Shown here: piece after piece, positions 8,441 through 18,129 of the stretch
Layout: every line of letters starts with the position of its first letter
Numbering within the stretch: position 1 is the stretch's first letter
Assembly: GCA_017437065.1 (NCBI GenBank)
Contig: JAFSBX010000139.1
Span: 1-52,699, forward strand
Length of the DNA: 52,699 bases
Source of the DNA: Lachnospiraceae bacterium
Lineage (GTDB): Bacteria > Bacillota > Clostridia > Lachnospirales > Lachnospiraceae
Direction of reading: 5' to 3'
Program-made: the position numbers and the translations under genes
Notes under the pieces: generated by a model
What the model was told of the DNA's origin: nothing
The model's input: the letters and a program-made list of their open reading frames with translations, nothing else
Database searches by the model: none

Positions 8441-8989
8441 TTAATACTGATCTTTAACAAATTGTTCTACTGCCTTTGTAAATTGCTTTTTGGTTATTTC
8501 ATCTGATTCTAACAGATATGTTGTGTTTCCACTTGTAAAACATGCAGCATAGTAGCCTCTTTCTCTGTCCTCTGAAAAACAAATCTGCATTCCATGCAAT
8601 TCAGACAGTACACCTTCCAAAAGCACGGGGGGCACTTCTGAGTCCTCTGTTAAAGTGGTAATGGAAACTTTATTTTCGACATAATGTTCTGTGCCGTCTT
8701 TTTTGTTTCCCCCTTCTTCCCACTCCAGAATACTTTGATATACACCGGATACTTCAATCCCGGAAGCATCAATATCATTATATGTTACCGGATTATTTTT
8801 TAACATCATCACGGATACAATAACTACCACAATAACTATTGCGGCAACAGCCATCAGAAGATGAATCAACGTAGAAAATTTGCTGTGATGTTCTTCATGC
8901 TCCATATCATCTTCTGACTCATTTGTATCTAATATGTCCAAATCCAGTTCTTCCCCTAAGATACCGTCTCTTTTTTCTTTTCTTTTCAT
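8441..8989 (-). CDS. Single-pass membrane protein, unknown function
   Basis: 182-residue protein: a charged N-terminal cytoplasmic part (about 1-38, rich in D, E and K), one long hydrophobic segment (FSTLIHLLMAVAAIVIVVV and on, about 38-63), then an external domain of about 120 residues. I recognise no family. The start at ATG 8989 has GGAG about 9 bases upstream; ATG 9004 or GTG 9013 are alternatives. It directly follows serA, whose stop is at 9024, so it is likely in the serC-serA transcript, but nothing in the protein suggests serine metabolism. Confidence 0.7.
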   Translation of the reverse strand: MKRKEKRDGILGEELDLDILDTNESEDDMEHEEHHSKFSTLIHLLMAVAAIVIVVVIVSVMMLKNNPVTYNDIDASGIEVSGVYQSILEWEEGGNKKDGTEHYVENKVSITTLTEDSEVPPVLLEGVLSELHGMQICFSEDRERGYYAACFTSGNTTYLLESDEITKKQFTKAVEQFVKDQY

Positions 8990-9023
8990 GTCAAGATGCT
9001 CCATTTTCACCACAAATGTGGGA

Positions 9024-10187
9024 TTATTTTACAACACGAACACGGAATACACCCTCGATGTTTTGTAATTTTTCAACGATTTCTGCTGTAATCGGCTGTT
9101 CAACATCTAACATGGTAACACCAAATTCACCTTTGGATTTGTTAAGCATATCTGTGATGTTAATGTTATTGTCACCAAATACTGCCGTAAATTTAGTAAT
9201 CATATTTGCCACATTTTTGTGGAAGATGGAAATTCTTCCTGCCTGATTACATACACCCATATCACAGTTCGGGTAGTTAACGCTGTTAATGATATTTCCG
9301 TTTTCTAAGTAATTCATCATTTCTTTTACTGCCATTTTAGCACAGTTGTCTTCGGATTCTTCTGTAGAAGCTCCAAGGTGAGGAATTACAATACAACCTT
9401 CCTGTCCTGCTGTTGTAGGATTTGGGAAGTCAGTTACATATTTACGGATTTTTCCTTCTTTAATACCTGCAAGAACATCTTCTTCGTTTGCAAGTAAATC
9501 TCTTGCAAAGTTAAGAATGATAACGCCATCTTTCATTTTGCTGATAGATTCTTTGTTAATCATACCTTTTGTAGAATCTAATAATGGAACATGCACTGTA
9601 ATGATATCACAGTTTTCGTAAATTTCATCTACGTTTAATACGTGTTTTACGTCTCTGCTTAAGTTCCATGCAGCATCTACAGAAACATATGGATCATAAC
9701 CATAAACTTCCATTCCTAAATGTTTTGCAGCATTGGCAACTTTAACACCGATAGCACCAAGACCGATGATACCAAGTTTTTTATCCTGAATTTCTGTACC
9801 TGCAAAGTTTTTCTTTTCTTTTTCAGCTGTTTTTGCAATGTTTTCATCAGCTTTTGCACTTTCTACCCAGTTGATGCCGCCAACAACATCTCTGGAAGCT
9901 AAGAGCATACCTGCGATAACAAGTTCTTTTACGCCGTTTGCATTAGCACCCGGTGTATTGAAAACAACAATACCCTTTTCTGCACATTTCTCTAAAGGAA
10001 TATTGTTTACACCTGCGCCGGCTCTTGCGATGCAAAGTAATTCATCAGAAAATTCCATGTCATGCATAGCTGCACTTCTTACTAAAATTCCCTGTGCTTT
10101 GTCTGCATCTTCCACTTTTTCATAATTATCTGTAAATTTATCTAATCCAATCTGTGCAATCGGATTCAGGCAATGATACTGAAACAT
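9024..10187 (-). CDS. serA: D-3-phosphoglycerate dehydrogenase
   Basis: 387-residue NAD-dependent enzyme for the first step of serine synthesis, oxidising 3-phosphoglycerate to phosphohydroxypyruvate. It shows the dinucleotide-binding stretch KLGIIGLGAIGVKVAN (about 136-151), the catalytic Arg in LNFARDLL, the His in PHLGASTEES and a C-terminal ACT domain (about 315-387, ITKFTAVFGDNNINITDM) likely to sense serine. The short form lacks the intervening domain of long SerA proteins. It lies 55 bases after serC on the same strand and shares its promoter. Confidence 0.95.
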   Translation of the reverse strand: MFQYHCLNPIAQIGLDKFTDNYEKVEDADKAQGILVRSAAMHDMEFSDELLCIARAGAGVNNIPLEKCAEKGIVVFNTPGANANGVKELVIAGMLLASRDVVGGINWVESAKADENIAKTAEKEKKNFAGTEIQDKKLGIIGLGAIGVKVANAAKHLGMEVYGYDPYVSVDAAWNLSRDVKHVLNVDEIYENCDIITVHVPLLDSTKGMINKESISKMKDGVIILNFARDLLANEEDVLAGIKEGKIRKYVTDFPNPTTAGQEGCIVIPHLGASTEESEDNCAKMAVKEMMNYLENGNIINSVNYPNCDMGVCNQAGRISIFHKNVANMITKFTAVFGDNNINITDMLNKSKGEFGVTMLDVEQPITAEIVEKLQNIEGVFRVRVVK

Positions 10188-10242
10188 AATTTTCCATCCT
10201 TCTTTAAACTCAATAATCTTCTATGTAAACTTAAGTGCTTTA

Positions 10243-11325
10243 TTAAGCATTTTCTGCTTCGAATTTTTTCATAAATTCAACAAGCTTCTCAACACCTTCT
10301 TTTGGCATTGCATTGTAAATACTTGCACGCATACCGCCAACAGATCTGTGTCCTTTTAAGTTTTCGAAACCTGCTTCTTTGGCTTCTTTTACGAATTTAG
10401 CATCTAATTCTTCGTTTCCTGTTACAAAAGGTACATTCATTAAAGAACGGTCTTCTTTTCTTACAGTTCCTTTGAATAATTTGCTTTCATCTAAGAAATC
10501 ATATAAAATCTTAGCTTTTTCTTCGTTGTGTTTTTTCATTGCGTCAAGGCCGCCCATTTTCTTAATCCATTTGAAGACTTTACCGCAAATGTAAATACCA
10601 TATGCAGGCGGTGTATTGTATAAGGATTCATTGTCAGCATGAATCTTGTATTTCAACATAGTAGGTGTTCCAGAAAGTGTATCTTCTGTAATTAAATCTT
10701 CACGGATAATTACGATAACAACACCTGCCGGTCCGATATTTTTCTGAACGCCACCATAAATAACACCGTATTTGCTTACATCCATCGGCTCAGATAAGAA
10801 ACAGGAAGAAACGTCAGATACTAATGTTTTTCCTTTTGTGTTAGGTAAAGTTTTGAATTTTGTTCCGTAAATTGTGTTATTTTCACAAATATATACATAA
10901 TCTGCATCTTCAGAAATCGGAAGATCGGAGCAATCCGGAATATATGAGAATGTTTCATCCTCAGAAGTTGCGATTTTATTAGCTTTTCCATACATGCAAG
11001 CTTCCTGGTAAGCTTTTTTCGCCCACTGACCTGTTACGATGTAATCTGCAACACCGTTTTTCATTAAGTTCATAGGAATCATTGCAAACTGCTGGCTTGC
11101 ACCACCCTGTAAGAAAAGTACTTTATAATTATCAGGAATGTTTAAAAGGTCTCTTAAATCAGCTTCTGCTTCTTTAATGATGGTATCATATGCTTTGGAA
11201 CGATGACTCATTTCCATTACAGACATACCTGTTCCTTTATAATCTAACATCTCATCGGCAGCTTCTTTTAATACTTCTTCAGGTAAAACTGCAGGACCTG
11301 CTGAAAAATTGTATACTCTGGACAC
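10243..11325 (-). CDS. serC: Phosphoserine aminotransferase
   Basis: 360-residue PLP enzyme converting phosphohydroxypyruvate and glutamate to phosphoserine, the second step of serine synthesis. The N-terminal VYNFSAGPAVLPEEVL is diagnostic, and the PLP lysine lies in YGGVQKNIGPAGV. The start is a GTG at 11325, 8 bases behind GAGGAGG. It is the first gene of the serC-serA(-membrane protein) operon under the promoter at 11368-11396. A phosphoserine phosphatase gene is not visible in this window. Confidence 0.96.
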   Translation of the reverse strand: MSRVYNFSAGPAVLPEEVLKEAADEMLDYKGTGMSVMEMSHRSKAYDTIIKEAEADLRDLLNIPDNYKVLFLQGGASQQFAMIPMNLMKNGVADYIVTGQWAKKAYQEACMYGKANKIATSEDETFSYIPDCSDLPISEDADYVYICENNTIYGTKFKTLPNTKGKTLVSDVSSCFLSEPMDVSKYGVIYGGVQKNIGPAGVVIVIIREDLITEDTLSGTPTMLKYKIHADNESLYNTPPAYGIYICGKVFKWIKKMGGLDAMKKHNEEKAKILYDFLDESKLFKGTVRKEDRSLMNVPFVTGNEELDAKFVKEAKEAGFENLKGHRSVGGMRASIYNAMPKEGVEKLVEFMKKFEAENA

Positions 11326-11367
11326 TTTCGTTTCCTCCTCATAGTTTATATTCTATACATAATCTCC

Positions 11368-11396
11368 ATTGTAACCATAAAAATTGCTTTCGTCAA
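11368..11396 (-). promoter_or_regulatory. serC-serA operon promoter
   Basis: On the minus strand TTGACG (11396-11391) and TACAAT (11373-11368) are 17 bases apart, about 45 bases before the serC start. No long leader or riboswitch fits in this gap. Confidence 0.78.
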
Positions 11397-11436
11397 TCAC
11401 TTTGACATATTACATTGTTAAAATATTAATAATTTA

Positions 11437-12840
11437 TTAATAAAACATCACCACAGGGGTGCCGATTTCTACGTGTTCATATATTTTTTCCATTGCATCA
11501 TAGGGAGTGTTAATGCAACCATGAGAACCATTTGTTTTGTATATTTCACCACCATAGTCCTCCCGCCACGGTGCATCATGAATACCGATATTTCCTTTTA
11601 CAGGCACCCAGAAATTTACAAAAGATGCGTAATTTGCACCACGAAGGACACGATTTTTCTGTTTTCCGTATACAAAACAGGTTCCTTCCGGTGTATCCAT
11701 ACGTCTTTTTGTATTGCCTGTCACCACAGGAGTTTCTACATAAATCGTACCATCAACGTAATAATACATCATTTGTTCGGTCATATCGATTTCAATATAT
11801 GTATCACCAATATCATCCTTGCCCCGCACAAACGCCTCCTGCGTATATATAGGGACATGTAAATGTACTGCACGGTTTTCAAATGCTTCTGTTAAATACG
11901 CAATCTCCGCTTTTTCATTTAATTTCGTACCGTAAGTACCACCGGAAACAGTTACCGTTTCTCCGCGGGTGGCCTGAAATTCTCTGTCTTTTCCCGCAGT
12001 AGTATATTCTTCTGCCAGCTGATGTACAAATTCTTTAATCTTCTCTTCGTCTGTAATCAGTTCTCCACCCTCATCCAGCAAAAATTCCCCATTTTCATCA
12101 AGGGTAATCCAGTCACAAACCACCGAAGCATCAATGGGAATAATCGTATCTCCCATGTCATAGCGAATCTTACAGTCCTGAAATTTCTGTACCTTGTTCC
12201 ATAAACGAATCGTTTCTTTTTCCTGACGGCTTAAGGGCAAATCAACATAACAGGTATCATCTGCCATTACATGAACTTCACCGGTTTGCAATGCCTGTAA
12301 AACTTTTTCTTTTAACTTGTCCTTATCAAGTACATATTCCTTTTCGTTAACAAGTACATATCCTTCTGATGTTTTCACGATTTCAACTTTCTTGTTTTTT
12401 TGTTCTTCTGCCTTTTTCACAGATTGCAACGCTTCTACTTTATCAAAAAGCTTTTCTTGGTCAAAAGACAATACAGGAGAAATCGTTGTTGTATTTGTTT
12501 CCACTTTCAGAAAGTTTAATATCCATAAACTTGGATTCTGTTTTTCACTGAAAAGCGTTAAATTCTCTTTATAATCCAAAGAATAAGAAAACGCTTCCAG
12601 TGAAATTGTTTCTTTTGTACCATCAACAAAGGAAATTTCTATTTCCGATAATGTAAATTGATTAACAAGTTCTTCGTTTACTTCTTCTATGCTTTTACCG
12701 GTACAATATATTCCATTAATCCAGGTTCCGTAAGAAAATCCGTCTTCATAATATTTCGCAAGTCCAAAATAAACAGCTCCCATTGCTGAAAAAAGGATAA
12801 ATAAGCTGATGAATATAGTTAAAACGGTCTTTTTTCTCAT
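11437..12840 (-). CDS. L,D-transpeptidase, membrane-anchored (YkuD domain)
   Basis: 467-residue cell-wall enzyme expected to form 3-3 peptide cross-links outside the membrane. One N-terminal anchor (about 6-28), a middle region with a peptidoglycan-binding-like domain (about 220-330, TVSGGTYGTKLNEKAEIA), and a C-terminal YkuD catalytic domain (about 345-467) with TPEGTCFVYG and the active-site motif SHGCINTPYDAM, where Cys about 442 is the nucleophile. It starts 34 bases after the ilvB stop and may be read from that operon; the link to amino-acid synthesis is probably only positional. Confidence 0.93.
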   Translation of the reverse strand: MRKKTVLTIFISLFILFSAMGAVYFGLAKYYEDGFSYGTWINGIYCTGKSIEEVNEELVNQFTLSEIEISFVDGTKETISLEAFSYSLDYKENLTLFSEKQNPSLWILNFLKVETNTTTISPVLSFDQEKLFDKVEALQSVKKAEEQKNKKVEIVKTSEGYVLVNEKEYVLDKDKLKEKVLQALQTGEVHVMADDTCYVDLPLSRQEKETIRLWNKVQKFQDCKIRYDMGDTIIPIDASVVCDWITLDENGEFLLDEGGELITDEEKIKEFVHQLAEEYTTAGKDREFQATRGETVTVSGGTYGTKLNEKAEIAYLTEAFENRAVHLHVPIYTQEAFVRGKDDIGDTYIEIDMTEQMMYYYVDGTIYVETPVVTGNTKRRMDTPEGTCFVYGKQKNRVLRGANYASFVNFWVPVKGNIGIHDAPWREDYGGEIYKTNGSHGCINTPYDAMEKIYEHVEIGTPVVMFY

Positions 12841-12874
12841 AGTAATATCCTATCGGTTTCCTTTTCGTTTGTAC

Positions 12875-14557
12875 CTACTGTTCTTTTGCTTTTAAATCAT
12901 CTCCGTCAAAAGCATCGCTGATTGGAGCTCCTGCCGGAACCATCGGGAATACTTTATCGTCTTCCGGAATCACACACTCGATTAATACAGGCTTTCCTAA
13001 TGTCAATGCTTTTTCAAAAGCAGGTGCAACTTCTTCTTTTGAAGTAACACGAATGGCTTCACAGCCAAGACCTTTTGCTACCATACAGAAATCCACACCG
13101 TCATTTAATACGGTCTGAGAATATCTGTGATCATAGAATAATGTCTGCCACTGACGAACCATACCAAGTACATGGTTGTTAATAACCACCTGAATAATCG
13201 GGATGTTATAACGGCTTGCAGTTGCAAGTTCGTTCATATTCATACGGAAGCATCCGTCACCTGCAATATTTACACAGATTTTATCCGGCTGTCCCATTTT
13301 GGCACCAATACATGCTCCGAGACCATATCCCATCGTACCAAGACCACCGGAAGATAATAATGTACGAGGCTGTTTGTACTTATAATACTGTGCCGCCCAC
13401 ATCTGGTGCTGTCCTACATCAGTAGTAATGACTGCTTTTCCTTCTGTGATTCTGTCCAGTTCTTCAATAACATACGGACAGGATAACTGGCTGTTTTCAT
13501 ATTTCAACGGATATTTTTCTTTCAGTTCTTTAATATGAGCTGTCCATTCTGCATTGTTTTTCTGTTCTACTTTTTTGTTCAGCTCTTCTAAAACAAGTTT
13601 TAAGTCGCCAACAACGGCTGCATCTGTTTTGATATTTTTATTAATTTCAGCAGCGTCAATGTCAATATGTAATATTTTCGCATTGCTTGCAAATTTATTT
13701 GGATTACCGACAACACGGTCTGAAAATCTTGCACCTAAAGCAATTAATAAGTCACATTCGCTGACACCAAAGTTGGATGTTTTTGTTCCGTGCATACCAA
13801 TCATACCGGTATACAGTTCGTCACGACCATCAAAAACACCTTTTCCCATCAGTGTATCACAAACCGGTGCATCAATTTTCTTTGCAAATTCTCTTACTTC
13901 TTTGTCAGCTCCGGAAATAATGGCACCGCCACCTACATAAATATACGGTTTTTTAGCTTCTTTGATTAAAGCAACTGCTTTTGCGATATCCTCTTCGGTA
14001 TAAGCTTTTTTGCGTTCCGGCTGTGTTGGCTGAACCGGTGTATATTCGCACATATTTGCAGTAACATCTTTTGTGATATCTACAAGAACCGGTCCCGGAC
14101 GACCACTTTTTGCAATTTCAAATGCTTTTCTGATTGTATCAGCCAAAATAGTAACATCTTTTACGATATAACCATGCTTTGTAATAGGCATGGTTACACC
14201 GGCAATATCTATTTCCTGAAAACTGTCTTTTCCAAGTAATGGAAGATTTACATTTGCGGTAATTGCTACCAATGGAACGGAATCCATGTAAGCTGTTGCA
14301 ATTCCTGTTACCAGATTTGTTGCACCCGGACCGCTGGTTGCAAGGCAGACACCTACTTTTCCGGTGGCTCTTGCATAACCGTCTGCTGCGTGTGCTGCTC
14401 CCTGTTCATGGGAAGTTAAAATATGATTAATTTCATCACTGTGTTTATATAATGCATCATAGACATTCAGAATGGTACCGCCCGGATATCCGAAAACAGT
14501 ATCCACGCCCTGCTCTTTTAAACATTCAATTACGATTTCTGCCCCTGTAAGCTGCAT
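12875..14557 (-). CDS. ilvB: Acetolactate synthase large subunit
   Basis: 560-residue thiamine-diphosphate enzyme joining two pyruvates (or pyruvate and 2-ketobutyrate) for valine, leucine and isoleucine synthesis. The catalytic Glu lies in HEQGAAHAADGYARATG, and the ThDP/Mg motif runs GDGCFRMNMNEL..NN. The full three-domain length is present. It follows leuB and ilvD on the same strand, 80 bases after ilvD. No ilvN regulatory subunit is adjacent, so that subunit must be encoded elsewhere or be absent. Confidence 0.95.
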   Translation of the reverse strand: MQLTGAEIVIECLKEQGVDTVFGYPGGTILNVYDALYKHSDEINHILTSHEQGAAHAADGYARATGKVGVCLATSGPGATNLVTGIATAYMDSVPLVAITANVNLPLLGKDSFQEIDIAGVTMPITKHGYIVKDVTILADTIRKAFEIAKSGRPGPVLVDITKDVTANMCEYTPVQPTQPERKKAYTEEDIAKAVALIKEAKKPYIYVGGGAIISGADKEVREFAKKIDAPVCDTLMGKGVFDGRDELYTGMIGMHGTKTSNFGVSECDLLIALGARFSDRVVGNPNKFASNAKILHIDIDAAEINKNIKTDAAVVGDLKLVLEELNKKVEQKNNAEWTAHIKELKEKYPLKYENSQLSCPYVIEELDRITEGKAVITTDVGQHQMWAAQYYKYKQPRTLLSSGGLGTMGYGLGACIGAKMGQPDKICVNIAGDGCFRMNMNELATASRYNIPIIQVVINNHVLGMVRQWQTLFYDHRYSQTVLNDGVDFCMVAKGLGCEAIRVTSKEEVAPAFEKALTLGKPVLIECVIPEDDKVFPMVPAGAPISDAFDGDDLKAKEQ

Positions 14558-14637
14558 TTACGTCATCCTCTCTTTATTTCTTCTTAAATAATCTGTATTT
14601 CTGCAATACCGTTATAGTTATCTTTCCGTACAACGTA

Positions 14638-16308
14638 TTAGTTTTTCGGTACTTCTAAAATAGCTCCTCTGTTACCGCTTGTTACAAGCTCTCTGTATCT
14701 GCTTAAGTAACCTGTTGTAACCTTCGGTTCTCTTGGCTGCCATTTTGCTTTTCTTGCTGCCATTTCTTCATCAGAAACCTTAATATCCAGTTTATTTTCC
14801 GGAATGTTAATGCTGATAATGTCGCCTTCTTCTACTAAGGCAATCGGTCCGCCCACTGCTGCTTCCGGTGACACATGTCCGATAGAAGCTCCTCTGGAAG
14901 CTCCGGAGAAACGACCGTCTGTGATAAGTGCCACGCTGGAGCCAAGTCCCATACCTGCGATTGCAGAAGTAGGATTTAACATTTCACGCATACCCGGACC
15001 GCCTTTCGGACCTTCGTAACGGATAACTACAACATCTCCTGCTACAATCTTTCCGCCTTTGATTGCTGCGATAGCATCTTCTTCACAGTCAAATACTCTT
15101 GCCGGACCTTCATGTACCATCATTTCCGGTACAACTGCAGAACGTTTTACAACGCCGGAATCCGGTGCGAGATTACCTTTTAATACGGCAATTCCGCCTG
15201 TTTCGGAATATGGATTTTCTAATGGACGAATAACTTCAGGATTTTTGTTCATCACACCCTTGATATTCTCTCCTACCGTTTTTCCTGTTACAGTAATTAA
15301 ATCTGTATATAATAAATCTTTCTTTGCTAATTCGTTCATAACTGCATATACACCGCCTGCTTCGTTCAGGTCTTCCATGTAAGTGTAACCTGCCGGTGCT
15401 AAATGGCAGAGGTTTGGTGTTTTTGCAGATAATTCATTGGCAATATCCAGATTCAAATCCACGCCTGCTTCGTGAGCAATTGCAGGAAGGTGAAGCATGG
15501 AGTTTGTGGAGCAGCCAAGTGCCATATCAACAGTTAATGCATTTAAAAATGCTTTTTCTGTCATAATATCTCTTGGTTTAATATCTTTTTCTACTAATTC
15601 CATAATTTTCATACCCGCATGTTTTGCCAGACGGATTCTTTCGGAATAAACTGCCGGAATTGTTCCGTTTCCGCGAAGTCCCATACCAAGTGCTTCTGTC
15701 AGACAGTTCATGGAATTTGCTGTATACATACCGGAGCAGGAACCGCATGTAGGACATGCTTTTTCTTCAAACTCGCATAAGTCTTCCATTGTCATAGTAC
15801 CTGCTGCAACACTTCCAACTGCTTCAAACATGGAAGAAAGACTTCTCTTTTCGCCTTTTACTCTTCCTGCAAGCATCGGACCACCGGATACAAAAATTGT
15901 AGGAATGTTCAATCTTGCAGCTGCCATCAAAAGACCCGGTACGTTTTTGTCACAGTTTGGAATACAAACCAGACCGTCAAAACCATGTGCCATTGCCATA
16001 CACTCTGTGGAGTCTGCAATCAAATCTCTTGTTACCAAAGAATATTTCATTCCGATATGTCCCATGGCAATACCATCACATACCGCAATTGCCGGGAATA
16101 CTACCGGAGTACCGCCTGCCATGGCAACGCCCATTTTTACGGCTTCTGTAATTTTATCCAGATTCATATGACCCGGTACAATTTCATTATAGGAGCTGAC
16201 AATACCAATCATCGGTCTTTGTCTTTCTTCCTCTGTATATCCTAATGCATTGAACAGACTTCTGTGTGGAGCCTGCTGTGTTCCTGTTTTTACGGAATCG
16301 CTTCTCAT
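14638..16308 (-). CDS. ilvD: Dihydroxy-acid dehydratase
   Basis: 556-residue iron-sulfur enzyme dehydrating 2,3-dihydroxy acids in valine and isoleucine synthesis. Cluster cysteines are visible in [11 protein letters not shown] and [16 protein letters not shown]; the C-terminal [19 protein letters not shown] is also characteristic. It starts with MRSDSVKTG, as usual for the family. It lies between leuB (41 bases) and ilvB in a three-gene branched-chain amino acid operon. Length is normal and no defect is seen. Confidence 0.97.
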   Translation of the reverse strand: MRSDSVKTGTQQAPHRSLFNALGYTEEERQRPMIGIVSSYNEIVPGHMNLDKITEAVKMGVAMAGGTPVVFPAIAVCDGIAMGHIGMKYSLVTRDLIADSTECMAMAHGFDGLVCIPNCDKNVPGLLMAAARLNIPTIFVSGGPMLAGRVKGEKRSLSSMFEAVGSVAAGTMTMEDLCEFEEKACPTCGSCSGMYTANSMNCLTEALGMGLRGNGTIPAVYSERIRLAKHAGMKIMELVEKDIKPRDIMTEKAFLNALTVDMALGCSTNSMLHLPAIAHEAGVDLNLDIANELSAKTPNLCHLAPAGYTYMEDLNEAGGVYAVMNELAKKDLLYTDLITVTGKTVGENIKGVMNKNPEVIRPLENPYSETGGIAVLKGNLAPDSGVVKRSAVVPEMMVHEGPARVFDCEEDAIAAIKGGKIVAGDVVVIRYEGPKGGPGMREMLNPTSAIAGMGLGSSVALITDGRFSGASRGASIGHVSPEAAVGGPIALVEEGDIISINIPENKLDIKVSDEEMAARKAKWQPREPKVTTGYLSRYRELVTSGNRGAILEVPKN

Positions 16309-16349
16309 TTTTATCCTCCATTCTGCCTTTAAACAGCTTCCAATTTTTA

Positions 16350-17432
16350 TTATATTCTTTCAGCCAGCAAATCGCCCATTTCGCTGCAGCTTACCTGTTT
16401 GCAGCCTTCTGACATAATATCAATGGTACGATAGCCTTCTTTTAATACCTGTTTTACTGCTGCTTCTACCGCATCAGCTTCTTTGTCCAAATCAAATGTA
16501 TAGCGTAACATCATTGCAGCACTTAAAATGGTTGCGATCGGGTTTGCAATATTTTTTCCTGCAATATCCGGTGCGGAACCGTGACTTGGTTCATACAGAC
16601 CAAATTTGCTGTCATTTAAGCTTGCAGAAGCTAACATACCGATGGAACCTGTTACCATACTTGCTTCATCGGAAAGAATATCACCAAACATGTTCTCAGT
16701 TAAAATAACGTCAAACTGTGCCGGATTTTTTACAAGCTGCATTGCACAGTTGTCTACTAACATATGCTCTAAAGTAACATCCGGATAATCCTTTGCTACT
16801 TCTTCTACAACGGCTCTCCAAAGTCTGGAGGAATCCAGTACGTTTGCTTTATCAACGCTTGTCACCTTTTTGTTACGTTTTCTTGCAATATCAAAGCCTT
16901 TGATTGCAATTCGGCGAATTTCTTCTTCGTTATATGCAAGTGTATCGATTGCTTTTCTGACACCATCTTCTGTAACAGTCTTTCTTTCACCAAAATAAAG
17001 TCCGCCTGTTAACTCTCTCATAATCATCATGTCAAAGCCGGCTTTGCTGATTTCTTCTTTTAAAGGACATGCATCTGCAAGCTCATCGTAAAGAATTGCG
17101 GGTCTTAGGTTTGCAAATAAATTCAGTTCTTTACGAATCTTTAAAAGTCCTGCTTCCGGTCTTAAAGAAGGCTCTAATTTATACCACGGAGATGTAGTTG
17201 TGTCTCCACCAATAGAACCCATTAATACTGCGTCAGCACTCTTTGCTGTTGCAATTGCCTCGTCTGTCAGTGGTACACCGTGAACATCAATGGATGCCCC
17301 ACCCATTAAAATGTCTGTATATGTAATGTTATGTCCGAATTTTTCTGCTGTTTTATTTAATACTTTCTTTGCTTCCGCTACGATTTCCGGACCAATTCCG
17401 TCACCCGGAATACAAGTAATCTTTAATTCCAT
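16350..17432 (-). CDS. leuB: 3-isopropylmalate dehydrogenase
   Basis: 360-residue NAD-dependent decarboxylating dehydrogenase of leucine synthesis. N terminus [17 protein letters not shown], substrate arginines in [22 protein letters not shown], and [16 protein letters not shown] plus TEDGV segments are all diagnostic. I chose the ATG at 17432, 7 bases behind AAAGGAAG, over an upstream in-frame start that would add 15 unlikely residues. It is the first gene of leuB-ilvD-ilvB, with a clear promoter and two palindromes upstream. leuA and leuCD are not in the window. Confidence 0.96.
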   Translation of the reverse strand: MELKITCIPGDGIGPEIVAEAKKVLNKTAEKFGHNITYTDILMGGASIDVHGVPLTDEAIATAKSADAVLMGSIGGDTTTSPWYKLEPSLRPEAGLLKIRKELNLFANLRPAILYDELADACPLKEEISKAGFDMMIMRELTGGLYFGERKTVTEDGVRKAIDTLAYNEEEIRRIAIKGFDIARKRNKKVTSVDKANVLDSSRLWRAVVEEVAKDYPDVTLEHMLVDNCAMQLVKNPAQFDVILTENMFGDILSDEASMVTGSIGMLASASLNDSKFGLYEPSHGSAPDIAGKNIANPIATILSAAMMLRYTFDLDKEADAVEAAVKQVLKEGYRTIDIMSEGCKQVSCSEMGDLLAERI

Positions 17433-17493
17433 AATGTTTCTTCCTTTCATTCTCTTACTATCTGTGAAATATTTCAAATTAGTTTATTGATTA

Positions 17494-17522
17494 ATATTAT
17501 CATAAAGAGAAATATTCCTCAA
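17494..17522 (-). promoter_or_regulatory. leuB-ilvD-ilvB promoter
   Basis: Minus-strand TTGAGG (17522-17517) and TAATAT (17499-17494) have 17-base spacing, about 60 bases ahead of the leuB start. The -35 touches the inverted repeat at 17521-17543. The leader is too short for a T-box, so control probably acts at initiation. Confidence 0.72.
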
Positions 17523-17560
17523 ATACATATTATTTATGTATTTTATAACTTGAAGTTATA
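17521..17560 (-). promoter_or_regulatory. Two palindromic operator candidates upstream of leuB
   Basis: AAATACAT (17521-17528) and ATGTATTT (17536-17543) form a perfect inverted repeat next to the -35. Directly upstream, 17544-17560 is a perfect 17-bp palindrome TATAACTTGAAGTTATA. It contains ATAA-N7-TTAT, a pattern used by LysR-type regulators (for example CcpC). Position just upstream of -35 suits a LysR-type activator. Which protein binds is unknown. Confidence 0.5.
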
Positions 17561-17616
17561 TTATGATTTTTGATTATTCCTACGAACTTCCCGCTTTATG
17601 CTGTGTCTTATTGTAC

Positions 17617-17647
17617 AGAAAAGGGAACCGTGTGTTTACCGGCTCCC
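17617..17647 (-). terminator. Terminator after yajC
   Basis: On the minus strand GGGAGCCG (17647-17640) pairs with CGGTTCCC (17630-17623), with one G-U, followed by TTTTCTG. It ends the yajC transcript, whose stop is at 17682, before the leuB promoter region. Confidence 0.82.
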
Positions 17648-17681
17648 TCTTTTTGTTTCCCTTCAAAAACATAGGTTGGAA

Positions 17682-18008
17682 TTATTCAGCATTTGCTTTT
17701 TCTACCTGTGTAATTGCAGATTTCTGCATCGGAATACGGCAGTTTTTGTTATTACCAAATTCTACAATAACGGTATCATCCGTAATATCAATTACAATTC
17801 CATAAAAACCGCTGGATGTTAAAATACAATCCCCGATTTCCAATGTAGAAAGCATTGCTGCCATTTTTTTTTGTTCTTTTTTCTGTGGACGAATCATAAA
17901 AAAGTAAAGTACACCCACAATAAGTACGATATACATCACTGTAAACATTGTCATACCGCCTGTTGTAGCTGCCGCTGCTGATGCGTCACTTGTCATTAAA
18001 ATACCCAT
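17682..18008 (-). CDS. yajC: Preprotein translocase accessory subunit YajC
   Basis: 108-residue membrane protein of the SecDF-YajC accessory complex. One transmembrane segment (about 19-40, ending in YFFMIRPQKKEQKKM, the YajC signature) is followed by a small cytoplasmic beta domain with LEIGDCILTSSGFYGIV. Start ATG 18008 sits behind AGGAGGAAATACGA. It lies downstream of tgt, the usual order in bacteria, but has its own promoter candidate at 18055-18083. SecDF is not next to it here. Confidence 0.94.
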   Translation of the reverse strand: MGILMTSDASAAAATTGGMTMFTVMYIVLIVGVLYFFMIRPQKKEQKKMAAMLSTLEIGDCILTSSGFYGIVIDITDDTVIVEFGNNKNCRIPMQKSAITQVEKANAE

Positions 18009-18054
18009 TTCGTATTTCCTCCTAGTTTTTTAGCCTATAAGCCACTTAAAAAAT

Positions 18055-18083
18055 ATAATACACAAGGTTTGCTTTTTGGGCAA
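18055..18083 (-). promoter_or_regulatory. yajC promoter candidate
   Basis: Minus-strand TTGCCC (18083-18078) and TATTAT (18060-18055) are separated by 17 bases, within the 121-base tgt-yajC gap. It would let yajC be transcribed independently of tgt. Confidence 0.55.
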
Positions 18084-18129
18084 GCACTTTTTCTATGAAT
18101 ACTTCTGTCTTAGATAAAAAGTCATTATA

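Noticed and set aside
17433-17612. Possible T-box or leader peptide before leuB
   Set aside because: Leader from promoter to start is only about 60 bases, with no specifier stem or T-box sequence.
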